Shown here: in pieces, positions 47,189-56,572 of the stretch
Layout of the letters: the number at the start of each line of letters is the position of its first letter
Position numbering within the stretch: the first letter of the stretch is position 1
Assembly: GCA_031550125.1 (NCBI GenBank)
Contig: JAVBOW010000017.1
Location: forward strand, 45,291 to 109,290
DNA length: 64,000 nt
Direction: 5' to 3'
Origin: JAVBOW01 sp031550125
GTDB lineage: Bacteria > Bacteroidota > Bacteroidia > Bacteroidales > Rikenellaceae
Notes under the pieces: generated by a model
Told to the model about the DNA's origin: nothing
Database searches by the model: none
The model's input: the letters and a program-made list of their open reading frames with translations, nothing else
Made by a program: the position numbers and the translations under genes

Positions 47189-48358
47189 TTAAAGCCCCCA
47201 GTCCGATGCGGTGTAGGCCGACTCCATGGCCGCCTGCTTGTCTGCGGGGACGTTTACGAAAAAGTCGAAGCCCGTGAGCGCCTCCATCTGGTCTATCGAC
47301 TTGGCGTATCTTGAACTTACGGCGTCCGTATTGGCCTTATGTTCATACCAGAAACCTACGGCGGTGAATCCGGCTCCTTTGCGTTTCATCATCACCTTGT
47401 AGTAATAATTGGGTATGGCTGTGTTGTTGATGTATTTTACCGTTTCGTTGCCCCCGACGGTCTTCAGGATTGCCCCGGTCACCACGTATAGCGTGTCGCT
47501 CACCATTTTGCCTTGCGTCCACGTCTCCAGTTTGGCCCACGCGTCGCCGTTGAAGCCGGCCATCTGCGGGGTCATGTTTGTGTAGAAGAATGTTTGGTCG
47601 TTCATTGCGGCCGAAACGAGCCGGTCCGAGGACGCCACCTGGTGTCCGCGAGTGTAGGTTATGCCGTTCAACGAGCCGTAACTGCTTCTCAGGTTCACCT
47701 GGTCGGCCTGTTTTACTATGGGGTCGTACTGCCAGTTGTCGCCGCGGTCGACGTTCTTTTTGGTGTAGAACGTGTGCATGGGGTAGGCTATCCAGTAGGC
47801 GATATGTTCTTTTTTGTCGTAGAGCATGGAGAAATTGCGGTATTTTTTCCCGTTCACCGACGCGAAATGCGCCACGAACTGCGTATTGGAATTGGTAGCC
47901 ACGGCAGGAAGGTCGAGCCATGTGTAGTCCACCTCCACGGGTTCCGGATCGGGATCCGGATCGGGATCGGGATCCGGCCCCGGGCCTGATCCGTTGGCGG
48001 GTAGTACGAAGAAACGGCTGATTGTGACGGGGTTCTTACCCGGAGCCGACGCCGAGAACACCACGGCCGACGTCAGGCTTTCGTTACCCGTGTTACGTCC
48101 GAAACGGCACACCACCTCGGCGTTGCCGCTGCCCGTCGACGGTTCGAATTCCAGCCATGCCGAAGGATAGTTTATGTTCCAGTTCATGTCGGACGTGATG
48201 TGGATGACGACCTCGCCCGGCTGCTCCGCGGGCAGCGTTAGTTGTACGCCCTCAATGTCGGTCTGGAATGTGCCGTTGGACGTTTCGTTGTCGCCGCCGC
48301 ACGATACGGACAGCGCCGCCGCGACGATCGTCGCGAAGATATAATGTGCCTTCTTCAT
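47189..48358 (-). CDS. Exported lipoprotein nuclease: BACON domain plus DNA/RNA non-specific endonuclease
   Basis: A 389-residue lipoprotein (lipobox LSVSC, Cys20). Residues about 25-120 form a BACON-type beta domain (GEVVIHITSDMNWNINYPSA). A low-complexity Asp-Pro linker (PGPDPDPDPDPDPEP) follows. The C-terminal 240 residues are a beta-beta-alpha metal endonuclease (NUC1 type) with TYTRGHQVASSDR, where the usual DRGH aspartate is threonine, and TNMTPQMAGFNGDAW with the conserved Asn. It would degrade extracellular nucleic acid. ATG 48358 is chosen for its signal peptide; the upstream ATG adds eight residues only. Confidence 0.88.
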   Translation of the reverse strand: MKKAHYIFATIVAAALSVSCGGDNETSNGTFQTDIEGVQLTLPAEQPGEVVIHITSDMNWNINYPSAWLEFEPSTGSGNAEVVCRFGRNTGNESLTSAVVFSASAPGKNPVTISRFFVLPANGSGPGPDPDPDPDPDPEPVEVDYTWLDLPAVATNSNTQFVAHFASVNGKKYRNFSMLYDKKEHIAYWIAYPMHTFYTKKNVDRGDNWQYDPIVKQADQVNLRSSYGSLNGITYTRGHQVASSDRLVSAAMNDQTFFYTNMTPQMAGFNGDAWAKLETWTQGKMVSDTLYVVTGAILKTVGGNETVKYINNTAIPNYYYKVMMKRKGAGFTAVGFWYEHKANTDAVSSRYAKSIDQMEALTGFDFFVNVPADKQAAMESAYTASDWGL

Positions 48359-48442
48359 ATAACCAGATATTATGCGTCCCATGTCGATAGAACGGTTTCC
48401 GCGGGCGAAATCATATGGATGCCGCCGTTAAAACCGCTTTTT

Positions 48443-50122
48443 TTATTCGCTTTTCACTTCAACCTCCTTGAGCCTGTCGCCCGTAGAGGACGCCACCTGT
48501 CGTTTCCAGATTTCGTTGTAGCCGGGCTGCTCGGGCATAGCCGGTATGCCGGCATTGTTGCCGTTGTCGAGGAAATCGCCGTCTTTCTCTTTTTTAATAT
48601 TGCCATCTATATATTTGACCAATAGGTATTTGTTCAGGTCCATCCATCTATCGAACATAGCCTGTGCCTTGCCTGTGGAGAAATCGGTGAGCAGGTTTAC
48701 GGCAAGGCCGGGATTCTGCTTGTAGAGGGCCATAGCGGCTACGTCCATGGCCTGTACCTCGGCCAGGGCCGTGTTTTCCCACTCGTCCACTACTTTGAGT
48801 ATGTCGGCGCTTATGCGGTCGTAGCGCAGGTAGGCGAAATTGGTCACGCGGTTGAAGAGCCAGAATGCCGCCGACGGCGAATATGTGGTCATATTGCCGT
48901 TGTTTTCCGAGAAGCACCACGGAATGCGTTTTACCGAGCAGTATATGGGCGTAAGGCACGATGTGCCGGCGTCGTCCACCCCGAACCATAATACGCCGCC
49001 GACGGCGTCGGGCAGCCAGCCGCGCGCCTGCGCCAGGAACCAGAATCCGGTCTGTTGCGTGGCTATCGCCCTCTCGCACAGATAGGTTACGCTGTCCACC
49101 TCGAAATGCATCGGACGCCAGCGGTAGGGCAGGTTGTGTCCGCCCGCGCCTATGTCGTATCGCATGTCCATCGGGGTGTCCTCGTAATGGTCGCGCATCA
49201 GGTCCATTACCTGCTTGGGCGATACTTTAGCCGTTGGCTTGATCCACAAAGGCATGCGGTTTTTGGGGTTGTAGCCCATTGCGTAGTCTACATATTTGTC
49301 CATGCCTTTGGCCACACGGTTGAAGGCGGCCCATACGCGTGCCTCGCAAGCCCTCAGTGCGCCGAAATCGAGTGGGGCGTAGGCGCCTGTGAAGCTGAAA
49401 TCCTTGTCCGCTCCCTTGAAGTAGCCCATTTCGCGTGCGAACGATATCACGTCTTTGGAATACAGGCAATTTTCCGGGTCGTTTAGCGGGAATGAGGTTA
49501 TACGGGCTTGGTTGGCGTGGGCGCTTATGTATCCGTCGGGTACCCGGCGGGCCACCCATACGGCCCCCCTGCGTGTGTTGACGCCATTTTCCATCTTGCA
49601 CCCCTTGCCTATGATCTCCATTATCCACACCTCGTCCTTGTCTGCTATGGAGAGCGATTCGCCGCTCGATCCGTAGCCGTATTCGTCTACCAGGGAGGCC
49701 ATTACGGTAATAGCCTCGCGCGCCGTTTTGGCCCGCTGCAGCGTTATGTAGATCATCGAGCCGTAGTCTATCACGCCGGTGCTGTCTTCCAGCTCGGCGC
49801 GTCCCCCGAACGTCGTTTCGCCTATTATGAGCTGGTGTTCGTTCATGTTCCCCACGGTTTGCCATGTGTGCGCCACCTGCTTTATCTCGCCCATTAAACG
49901 GCCCGTGTCCCATTCGTATACCTTTAGCGTTGATCCGGCCGCCCAGTCGCGCGCGGGATGGTAGTAAAGCGCCCCGTATAGCTGGTGCGAGTCGGCCGAG
50001 TAAGTTATCATATTCGACCCGTCGGTAGACGCGCCTTTGGTGACCAGGATGTTGGTGCAGGCAACACTGTCAGCCGACGCCAACAGCCCGCATAGCAATA
50101 CGAAGGAGAATATTTTTTTCAT
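48443..50122 (-). CDS. Exported C69-family dipeptidase
   Basis: A 559-residue peptidase of family C69 (PepD-like Ntn hydrolases). The signal peptide ends just before Cys22 in SVACTNILVTKGAST; that cysteine is the expected N-terminal nucleophile after cleavage. Further conserved blocks are TYSADSHQLYG, DEYGYGSSGESLSIADKDEV and AHANQARITSFP. It hydrolyses dipeptides outside the cytoplasm. ATG 50122 is preferred because a longer frame would bury the signal peptide. Monocistronic and divergent from the PadR gene. Confidence 0.9.
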   Translation of the reverse strand: MKKIFSFVLLCGLLASADSVACTNILVTKGASTDGSNMITYSADSHQLYGALYYHPARDWAAGSTLKVYEWDTGRLMGEIKQVAHTWQTVGNMNEHQLIIGETTFGGRAELEDSTGVIDYGSMIYITLQRAKTAREAITVMASLVDEYGYGSSGESLSIADKDEVWIMEIIGKGCKMENGVNTRRGAVWVARRVPDGYISAHANQARITSFPLNDPENCLYSKDVISFAREMGYFKGADKDFSFTGAYAPLDFGALRACEARVWAAFNRVAKGMDKYVDYAMGYNPKNRMPLWIKPTAKVSPKQVMDLMRDHYEDTPMDMRYDIGAGGHNLPYRWRPMHFEVDSVTYLCERAIATQQTGFWFLAQARGWLPDAVGGVLWFGVDDAGTSCLTPIYCSVKRIPWCFSENNGNMTTYSPSAAFWLFNRVTNFAYLRYDRISADILKVVDEWENTALAEVQAMDVAAMALYKQNPGLAVNLLTDFSTGKAQAMFDRWMDLNKYLLVKYIDGNIKKEKDGDFLDNGNNAGIPAMPEQPGYNEIWKRQVASSTGDRLKEVEVKSE

Positions 50123-50232
50123 ATCCGGATTTTTAGAAACCGCAAGATAAGCAAATTTTCCGGGAAAATATCGGTGGGAGTTATTTGCAAATAAATTATA
50201 TGCATAGAATGTATATGTATTAAAATATTTCC

Positions 50233-50240
50233 TATATTTG
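50233..50240 (+). promoter_or_regulatory. Bacteroidetes -7 box (TATATTTG) for the PadR gene
   Basis: TATATTTG matches TAnnTTTG, 26 nt upstream of the ATG at 50267, in an A+T-rich divergent region. Confidence 0.6.
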
Positions 50241-50266
50241 CCTCGCAAACCTATAATCCCATAACC

Positions 50267-50614
50267 ATGTTATCTCAGGAAATACTGAAGGGAACGATCA
50301 AGCCGCTAATACTAAAGTTGATAAAAGAGAACGGCCGTATGTACGGCTACCAGATATCCCAGTCGTTGAAGTTTATTTCGGACAACGAGGTGGCCCTTAC
50401 CGAGGGGGCGCTATATCCTGCGTTGCACAAACTGGTAGACGAAGGGTTGCTTAAAGTGGAGCCGGAACGTTTCGGCAATCGCGAGAGGAAATATTATTCG
50501 CTCTCACCGGCGGGCCTGAAAGCCGTCGACGGGCAGATAGACGAGGCGCGCCGCTCGGTGTCGATACTTGCCGGGATGTTCGGCCTTACCGTGGCTCCAT
50601 ATGGCGTTGAATGA
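50267..50614 (+). CDS. PadR-family transcriptional regulator
   Basis: A 115-residue winged-helix repressor of the PadR type: LSQEILKGTIKPLILKLI, GRMYGYQISQSLK, EGALYPALHKLVDEGLL and REGKYYSL-like wing (GNRERKYYSLSPAG). Members repress promoters and release them on binding a small ligand or partner. It overlaps the downstream membrane protein gene by 14 bases, a typical regulator-target pair that may control envelope stress or an unknown signal. Confidence 0.92.
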   Translation: MLSQEILKGTIKPLILKLIKENGRMYGYQISQSLKFISDNEVALTEGALYPALHKLVDEGLLKVEPERFGNRERKYYSLSPAGLKAVDGQIDEARRSVSILAGMFGLTVAPYGVE

Positions 50615-51491
50615 CAGCCAGACGCGTCAGGTAAAGCGTTATCTGGCCGGGTCCGGCGCGGAGAGCCGCATGGTTCGCGGCGACCTGCTCGACCATATCT
50701 GCTCGATGGTCGAGGAGTGCATGGACGGAGGCGCTACGTTCGAGGCGGCGCTGGCCGTCGCGGCAGGACAACTTCCTCCGCGACGCGTTAAGTATATAGA
50801 GAGACTTACCCTCAAACTGATGTATATGGAAACTACTTTTAAACCTCGCACCGTCTTTTGGGCCATGCTGCCGTGGTTGCTTATGCTCTCTAGATTTTTT
50901 GTATTGGACGGCGTCGAAATTCCATGGCTTTCCCCGCTCGTCAAAGCAAGGTTCGTCCCTTTGCTCGCCATGATACTTATGTTCGTCCAGGGAGGCGTGG
51001 GTTGGCGGCGCAACTGGCCGAGATGGACTTTTCCCGTACTGGGAATGGTGTTGTGGTGCGTCTATTGGGTGACGTATTGGATCATCCGGAGCGGCATGCA
51101 CAAAGGAAACTGGGTGGCGCTGGGCGTATGCCTCGCCATAGTGGTCGGGATTTTGCTGCTTAACCTGTCAGTTAAGCCGTTGAGATCCATAGGCCGCCAG
51201 GTATGGGACGATCCCTGGTTGGCGCTCTTTGCGATCAGTCCGCTGCTGGTTCTCGTTTTGCCCGGATTGTTGCCCGGGCCGGGAGGTATAGCGCACTGTT
51301 TGGGAAAAACGGTTTCTGCATGGAATCTGATTCCCTCTTCGATCGTCCTGCTTTCCTTTGCCTGGGGATTCTATCGATTTCTCACCGCGCCCGACCGCAG
51401 GGGGCGCGTGGTTCCGCTCGTCCTTTCGCTCGCCCTGATAACCATCGTCCCGCGGGCCTGGACATTGTTTGTCCAGCCTCATATAGGTTGA
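50601..51491 (+). CDS. PadR-associated multi-pass membrane protein
   Basis: A 296-residue protein. The N-terminal 70 residues resemble HAAS/DUF1700-like helical domains that accompany PadR regulators (GDLLDHICSMVEECMDGG, and GQLPPRRVKYIERLT); the rest has about seven or eight membrane helices. ATG 50601 lies inside the PadR gene; the frame upstream is a shadow. It is likely part of a signalling pair with PadR, the membrane protein possibly sensing the envelope. Function not established. Confidence 0.72.
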   Translation: MALNDSQTRQVKRYLAGSGAESRMVRGDLLDHICSMVEECMDGGATFEAALAVAAGQLPPRRVKYIERLTLKLMYMETTFKPRTVFWAMLPWLLMLSRFFVLDGVEIPWLSPLVKARFVPLLAMILMFVQGGVGWRRNWPRWTFPVLGMVLWCVYWVTYWIIRSGMHKGNWVALGVCLAIVVGILLLNLSVKPLRSIGRQVWDDPWLALFAISPLLVLVLPGLLPGPGGIAHCLGKTVSAWNLIPSSIVLLSFAWGFYRFLTAPDRRGRVVPLVLSLALITIVPRAWTLFVQPHIG

Positions 51492-51664
51492 GAAACCATG
51501 CCCCCGGTCTGTCCGAACCGCGGCCGAGGGTGCGAAAACGTAGTATTTTGGGATTTTTCGGTAGCCTCCGGGGCAGGGGTATTCCATACTTTTGACGGCG
51601 CAAAATATCAGATTTGCCTTTTGCGTTATATAGGCACAAAAGTAAAGGAAGGATCCAATATTAT

Positions 51665-52537
51665 ATGCAAAAATGCAATTACCTGAACGACCATCTGGTC
51701 TGCCCCTATTTCAATAATCCGTCGACCGCTTCGTTTTCCATCCACCATGCCGAAAAGGGCAGCCGACACGACAACGTTTTGATAACCGTCTCCACGATAG
51801 TCTTCATGCTCGAGGGCGAGTTGGAGTACTCTTACGAAAGCCATTTTCGCAAAAAGCTGTCCGCCGGGCAGTTCCTGCTCCTTCCGTCCGGCGCCACAGT
51901 GAATGTCGACGTACTTGAAGCGAGCAGATCCATCCGTTGCCGTTTCGACGTCCAGATGCAGATGTGCGAATATTTCAGGCTCGACCAGCTCGAACAGACC
52001 GCCAAGGGCATGGACGCCGGCCCGCATCCGCTGCGGATGAACGATACGGTGAGGCTTTACCTCTCCACGGTGGAAAGTTATCTGTCCGGAGGATTCATGT
52101 GCGCCTGCCTGGGCAAACACAAGCACCAGGAGCTGATGTACCTGTTGCGCGCGCTCTACACGCGCGACGAACTCGGGGGATTCTTCGCCCCGGTGATAAA
52201 CAAAGACGTCCATTTTATCGACGCCGTCAGACGGCATGCGCGGGGCTGCAACACGGTCTCCGAGCTGGCATCCAAACTCAACTATTCCGTTTCGGGGTTC
52301 AATAAGCGTTTCGAGCGTTGTTTCGATCAGTCGGCTCACTCGTGGATGCAGCGGCAGCGTTCGGAGTATATCCTGCGCGACCTCTGCGAAAACATAATGA
52401 CCAACAAGGAGATAGTGTACGCCTACAACTTTTCGTCCGAGGCGCGGTTCTACGAATTCTGCAAATCTAAATGGGGCAAAACCCCCAAGGAAATACGGAA
52501 GGGCGCATTGAACGCCGACGACAATCCCATGGCATGA
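51665..52537 (+). CDS. AraC-family transcriptional regulator
   Basis: A 290-residue regulator: N-terminal cupin-like region (EGELEYSYESHFRKKLSAGQF) and a C-terminal double helix-turn-helix of AraC type (CNTVSELASKLNYSVSGFNK, then EIVYAYNFSSEARFYEFCK and WGKTPKEIRKG). ATG 51665 is used; the 172 bases before it contain no recognisable gene. It sits directly upstream of a large LruC lipoprotein gene on the same strand, an obvious candidate target. Signal unknown. Confidence 0.88.
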   Translation: MQKCNYLNDHLVCPYFNNPSTASFSIHHAEKGSRHDNVLITVSTIVFMLEGELEYSYESHFRKKLSAGQFLLLPSGATVNVDVLEASRSIRCRFDVQMQMCEYFRLDQLEQTAKGMDAGPHPLRMNDTVRLYLSTVESYLSGGFMCACLGKHKHQELMYLLRALYTRDELGGFFAPVINKDVHFIDAVRRHARGCNTVSELASKLNYSVSGFNKRFERCFDQSAHSWMQRQRSEYILRDLCENIMTNKEIVYAYNFSSEARFYEFCKSKWGKTPKEIRKGALNADDNPMA

Positions 52538-52743
52538 CCGCCGCGCAACCCCCCTTCGAATGGCCGATATGCGTATATAATCGGGAATAATCCGTATTGA
52601 CGCCCGCCTTTGCTTGCCATACATTTGCGCCGTTGGATCAAGCCCTTTTTACGGACTGGTTTCCGGCGGGAAGGCGGTGCGGCCAGTTAGTTAAACGCAC
52701 GCCCCGGATATTAAAAAAACTATTAAATCATTCTACTGTTTCT

Positions 52744-54768
52744 ATGAACAAGAAAATCTTTTTTACGTCCGCACTGTTCTGCGCCGCGTTGCTGGGAGGG
52801 TGCGTCAAGGACGACGGCCGGACTCCCCGGTCAGTCCGCGAAAACGGCTGGTTCGATTTCGCGACCACCAAAATTTACGATTTGAACGTCGAATACCGTC
52901 TCCGCGGATACGACGCCGGAATACTCTTCGAAGTCTATGCGGAAGATCCTTTCGCAACGTCGCTGTCCACCGACGGAACATTGCAAAAAGAGTTGGACCG
53001 GACTATAAAACCGGCATTCAAAGCCATCACGGATAAAAAAGGCCATTTCAGAGGCGACATGCTGCTTCCCGCCGGACTCAATTCGGTATGGCTGGTGACA
53101 AGCTATCTCGGCGTGCCGGGATGCGTGCAGGTTCCCGTCAACGGCCCCGCGCTGAACGTGGATATGGATAACGACTATTCCGTCGCTTCGCGCGCCATAG
53201 TGCAGGGTCCCAACCACAGCTATCCCGGCGCCTTTTCTTTCATCGACGACAGGGACGATTGGGATGCACTCGGCACTCCGTCCAACCTTAATCCTTCCGG
53301 CCGCTTTACCGTGCCTTCCGGACTCATTTCCGATATCAATGATGTGCTGCCTCCGGGTGTCAGCGTCGCTTCCGGCCCTCATGCCTACCTGATGCAGCCC
53401 GATTGCAGCCACAGTATATGCATAAAGGAGGAGTGCGCGCTGGACATGGTTTTCATCATCGACGGGGCCGAGTACCTCAATGTCGTCGGATATTACACCT
53501 ATCCTACGGACGCTCCGCCCGCCAAACCTTCGGATATCAAAAAGCTGATCGCGGTATTTCCCAACGCTTCGGCCAAGAACAGCGGCGGGGCGCTCGTCCC
53601 CGGCGACAACGTGCGTCTCAAATACTGGAACGAGTCTGAGGGTAAATGGGAGGATAAATTTCCAGCCGGAATCACCGTCGGATTTTTCATGCATCCCAAC
53701 AGTTTCCAGTCCGGCGACATTGTGCGCGACATAAGCGGCAATAATCCCATCTATTATTCCGATACGAAGCTGAATTATTACAGCATTTCGGTAAATGAAG
53801 CGCTAAGGCAACAGACGGTGGCCCTGTATGACTACAAGGACGACGGCCGCAACCTTGTGGTGATAGGGTTCGAGGATAAGAGGCGTCCGTACAACATCCC
53901 CGGCGACAACGACTTCAACGACGTTATGTTCTACGTCAAAGCCGATCCCTCTACGGCCATAGAGGTGCCGGGCGACCGCGATCCCGACCTTGACCCCAAA
54001 CCCGACGAACCCAAGGACTATTACATCGAATACGACGGATGCCTGGGATTTGAGGACAACTGGCCCAGCCGCGGCGATTACGACCTGAACGACGTAGGGA
54101 TAAAATACCACAGCACTGTATATTATAATAAATATAACCGTATAACGAAGGTCGTGGACGTGATATCGCCCGTAACCAAAGGCGCCACCTACATCAATGG
54201 TTTCGGCTATCAGTACGGCGTGGACAAGGAGGCCGTTTCGGGGTTCAATATCGAGGTCTCGCCTTCCAAGCCACTGCCTTACGCCGCACTCGAGGATGGA
54301 CAGCGCCTGGCTACCGTGATGCTTTTCGACAACGTGCTGGACGAGGTGGACGGCGAATGGAGTGCCATAGGACAGCAAACCCCCCGGTACGTTTATACGG
54401 TCACGACCGAATTCGCGACGCCTCAAACCGTCTCCGCGGTAGGTTTTCCCCCCTATAATCCGTTCATAGTCGTCAACCGTCCGAACGAGGCGGGCGGCCG
54501 CGTACGCGAGGTTCACCTGCCCGGCTACGCCCCGACGGACAAAGCCCTGGCCAGCCCTTCGGAAGAGTGGTTCGGCCGTTACGAAGACCGCTCCGACGCT
54601 GCCGCCGGACGATGGTACGTCTCGGAGGACAACTATCCTTTCGCCATACATATTCCCGGCCGGGAGTTCGCATTCCCGGGCGAGAGCGTAAGGATAGACC
54701 TCGCCTACCCGCGTTTCGCCGACTGGGCGCGTTCGCATGGCGCGATAAATCCCGACTGGTACAAATAA
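52744..54768 (+). CDS. LruC-domain (DUF4842) lipoprotein
   Basis: A 674-residue lipoprotein (lipobox LLGGC, Cys19). The N-terminal 100 residues form a beta domain (YDLNVEYRLRGYDAGILFEV). The body contains acidic, possibly calcium-binding repeats GDNDFNDVMFYVKAD and SRGDYDLNDVGIKYHS, the signature of LruC/DUF4842 proteins. A long run of aromatic-rich beta segments follows. Family roles are surface exposure and adhesion; exact function unknown. ATG 52744 carries the signal peptide; the longer frame upstream does not. Preceded by an AraC regulator and followed by a hairpin at 54827-54858. Confidence 0.85.
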   Translation: MNKKIFFTSALFCAALLGGCVKDDGRTPRSVRENGWFDFATTKIYDLNVEYRLRGYDAGILFEVYAEDPFATSLSTDGTLQKELDRTIKPAFKAITDKKGHFRGDMLLPAGLNSVWLVTSYLGVPGCVQVPVNGPALNVDMDNDYSVASRAIVQGPNHSYPGAFSFIDDRDDWDALGTPSNLNPSGRFTVPSGLISDINDVLPPGVSVASGPHAYLMQPDCSHSICIKEECALDMVFIIDGAEYLNVVGYYTYPTDAPPAKPSDIKKLIAVFPNASAKNSGGALVPGDNVRLKYWNESEGKWEDKFPAGITVGFFMHPNSFQSGDIVRDISGNNPIYYSDTKLNYYSISVNEALRQQTVALYDYKDDGRNLVVIGFEDKRRPYNIPGDNDFNDVMFYVKADPSTAIEVPGDRDPDLDPKPDEPKDYYIEYDGCLGFEDNWPSRGDYDLNDVGIKYHSTVYYNKYNRITKVVDVISPVTKGATYINGFGYQYGVDKEAVSGFNIEVSPSKPLPYAALEDGQRLATVMLFDNVLDEVDGEWSAIGQQTPRYVYTVTTEFATPQTVSAVGFPPYNPFIVVNRPNEAGGRVREVHLPGYAPTDKALASPSEEWFGRYEDRSDAAAGRWYVSEDNYPFAIHIPGREFAFPGESVRIDLAYPRFADWARSHGAINPDWYK

Positions 54769-54826
54769 CCACGCCGTCTGCCGCAACCCTGCAATCGGAC
54801 ATGCGGCGGGAACAGTCGGGACTCTG

Positions 54827-54860
54827 ATGGCCCGGGTCGCATATACGGCCCGGGTCATTT
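54827..54860 (+). terminator. Hairpin terminator after the LruC gene
   Basis: Stem of 10 bp with a G-T wobble (54827-54836 with 54849-54858), 12-nt loop, then a short T-run. Confidence 0.6.
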
Positions 54861-54901
54861 GCCGTTTGTGGCCCTGAGTTGCGTTTTGCGTCTATTTTTC
54901 G

Positions 54902-54909
54902 TACCTTTG
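54902..54909 (+). promoter_or_regulatory. Bacteroidetes -7 box (TACCTTTG) for the YggS-like gene
   Basis: TACCTTTG matches TAnnTTTG, 20 nt upstream of ATG 54930; it rules out the in-frame start at 54879, which precedes it. Confidence 0.55.
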
Positions 54910-54929
54910 TTATCGGTAAACACGCGACG

Positions 54930-55586
54930 ATGCAGGTATCTGACAACATAACGGCGATTAAAGCGGCCCTCCCTCCGGGGGTGCGGCTCGTTGCCGTCTC
55001 CAAAACACACCCCGCCGACGCCATTCAGGAGGCGTACGACGCAGGGCAGCGTATATTCGGCGAGAGCCGTCCGCAGGAGATGACCCTCAAGCATGCGGCC
55101 CTGCCCTCAGACATAAGGTGGCATATGATAGGTCACCTGCAGCGTAATAAAGTGCGTATGATAATGCCTTACGTCGATATGATCCACTCCGTCGATTCGG
55201 CCCGCCTGCTGCAGGCGATAGAGGATGAGGCCTATCGTCTGGAGCGCCGCGTGGACGTCCTTCTCGAAGTGAAGATAGGCGGCGAAAAGACCAAAGGCGG
55301 ATGGGAGCAGGCCGACCTCATGTCCTTCCTTAAAGAAGGACGCTGGCGCGAACACGAATGCGTGGTTTACCGGGGCCTGATGGCCATAGCGTCCAATACC
55401 GCCGACGCCATGCAGCTGAGGACCGAGTTCACCACCCTCAAAGCCCTGCACAACATATTGAAAAAAGAGTACTTCGGCCCGCAATTTGATACGCTCTCAA
55501 TGGGCATGACCCACGACTGGCCCCTGGCCGTGGAGTGCGGAAGCACCATGGTGCGTATAGGCAGCGCCATTTTCGGGGAACGATAA
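54930..55586 (+). CDS. YggS/PLPBP-type pyridoxal-phosphate homeostasis protein
   Basis: A 218-residue single-domain PLP-binding protein of the alanine-racemase N-terminal fold. The PLP lysine is in RLVAVSKTHPADAIQ, followed by GESRPQEM and the glycine-rich LSMGMTHDWPLAVECGSTMVRIGSAIFG. The family buffers free PLP and affects amino-acid metabolism; it has no known catalytic reaction. It begins the four-gene plus-strand stretch up to the island boundary and is followed 11 nt later by the DHOD-like gene. Confidence 0.93.
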   Translation: MQVSDNITAIKAALPPGVRLVAVSKTHPADAIQEAYDAGQRIFGESRPQEMTLKHAALPSDIRWHMIGHLQRNKVRMIMPYVDMIHSVDSARLLQAIEDEAYRLERRVDVLLEVKIGGEKTKGGWEQADLMSFLKEGRWREHECVVYRGLMAIASNTADAMQLRTEFTTLKALHNILKKEYFGPQFDTLSMGMTHDWPLAVECGSTMVRIGSAIFGER

Positions 55587-55597
55587 AAAAATAAGAT

Positions 55598-56569
55598 ATG
55601 GCAAACCTCGCAGTAAAATACCTGGGTCTGGAACTTTCCAACCCCGTGATCGTAAGCTCTTCGCCCCTGACGGCTTCGGCCGACAAGGTGGCCCTTATTT
55701 CGCAGCACGGCGCAGGCGCCGTCGTTCTCAAATCCATATTCGAGGAGCAGATTACGGGACAGGCCGCCACCATGCAACGCTATTCCGACTACCCCGAGGC
55801 GGCCGACTACCTGCAGAACTACCTGGAATACGACTACATGCAGGGCTATCTCGACCTTATCTCGGAATGCAAGCGCACGGTGCAGATCCCCGTCATAGCC
55901 AGCGTCAACTGCACCATCCACGGCGCATGGGCGGATTATGCCCGCCGCGTGCAGCAGGCGGGGGCCGACGCGATAGAACTCAACATATTTATCCTTCCCA
56001 CCGATCCCGACGTGATGGCCGGGTGCATCGAGGCGCAGTACCTCGATATTGCGGGACGCGTGGCCCAGGCGGTGGATATTCCCGTGTCGGTTAAGTTGAG
56101 CAGCCGCTTTACCAACGTGCTGTCGGTGGTACGCCAGCTCGGATTCCGCAAGACGGCCGGCGTGGTGATGTTCAACCGCTATTTCGAGCCGGACATAGAC
56201 ATTGAAAATATGTCCCTCGCGGCGGCCGACTCACTGTCGTCACCCTCGGAATTGCGTAACGTGCTTCGATGGGTGGCCCTGGCCAACGCGGCCGATCCGC
56301 AGACGGACATATCGGTGTCGACGGGCGTACACAGCGGTCCGGACGCGGTCAAGGCCCTGCTTGCCGGAGCTAAAACGGTGCAGGTATGCAGCGCCGTTTA
56401 TGAACATGGTCTGGGCGTCATAGGTCACATGAAATCGTTCCTGAACGGATGGATGGAGCGCAAGGGTTTCGAGGATATAGACGCTTTCCGCGGCGCGATG
56501 AATTTTAAAGGGGCGGCCGACTCCGATATTTACCAACGCGCGCAGTTCATGCGCTATTTCCCAAGGTAA
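55598..56569 (+). CDS. Dihydroorotate dehydrogenase-like flavoprotein
   Basis: A 323-residue TIM-barrel of the DHOD family (VKYLGLELSNPVIVSSSPLT, ADAIELNIFILPTDPDVMAG, VSVKLSSRFTN, STGVHSGPDAVKALL). The loop that in class-1 DHODs carries the catalytic cysteine (SCPN) reads FILPTDP here, so it probably does not act as pyrimidine-pathway PyrD. FMN-binding positions in the barrel look kept. Such DHOD-like proteins are widespread in Bacteroidetes with unknown substrates. It is 3 nt upstream of a DUF5689 lipoprotein. Confidence 0.82.
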   Translation: MANLAVKYLGLELSNPVIVSSSPLTASADKVALISQHGAGAVVLKSIFEEQITGQAATMQRYSDYPEAADYLQNYLEYDYMQGYLDLISECKRTVQIPVIASVNCTIHGAWADYARRVQQAGADAIELNIFILPTDPDVMAGCIEAQYLDIAGRVAQAVDIPVSVKLSSRFTNVLSVVRQLGFRKTAGVVMFNRYFEPDIDIENMSLAAADSLSSPSELRNVLRWVALANAADPQTDISVSTGVHSGPDAVKALLAGAKTVQVCSAVYEHGLGVIGHMKSFLNGWMERKGFEDIDAFRGAMNFKGAADSDIYQRAQFMRYFPR

Positions 56570-56572
56570 CCC

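Noticed and set aside
47940..47990. GATCCGGATCGG-like short tandem repeat, checked as a CRISPR or phase-variable tract
   Set aside because: It encodes the Asp-Pro linker of the nuclease lipoprotein in frame; no spacers.
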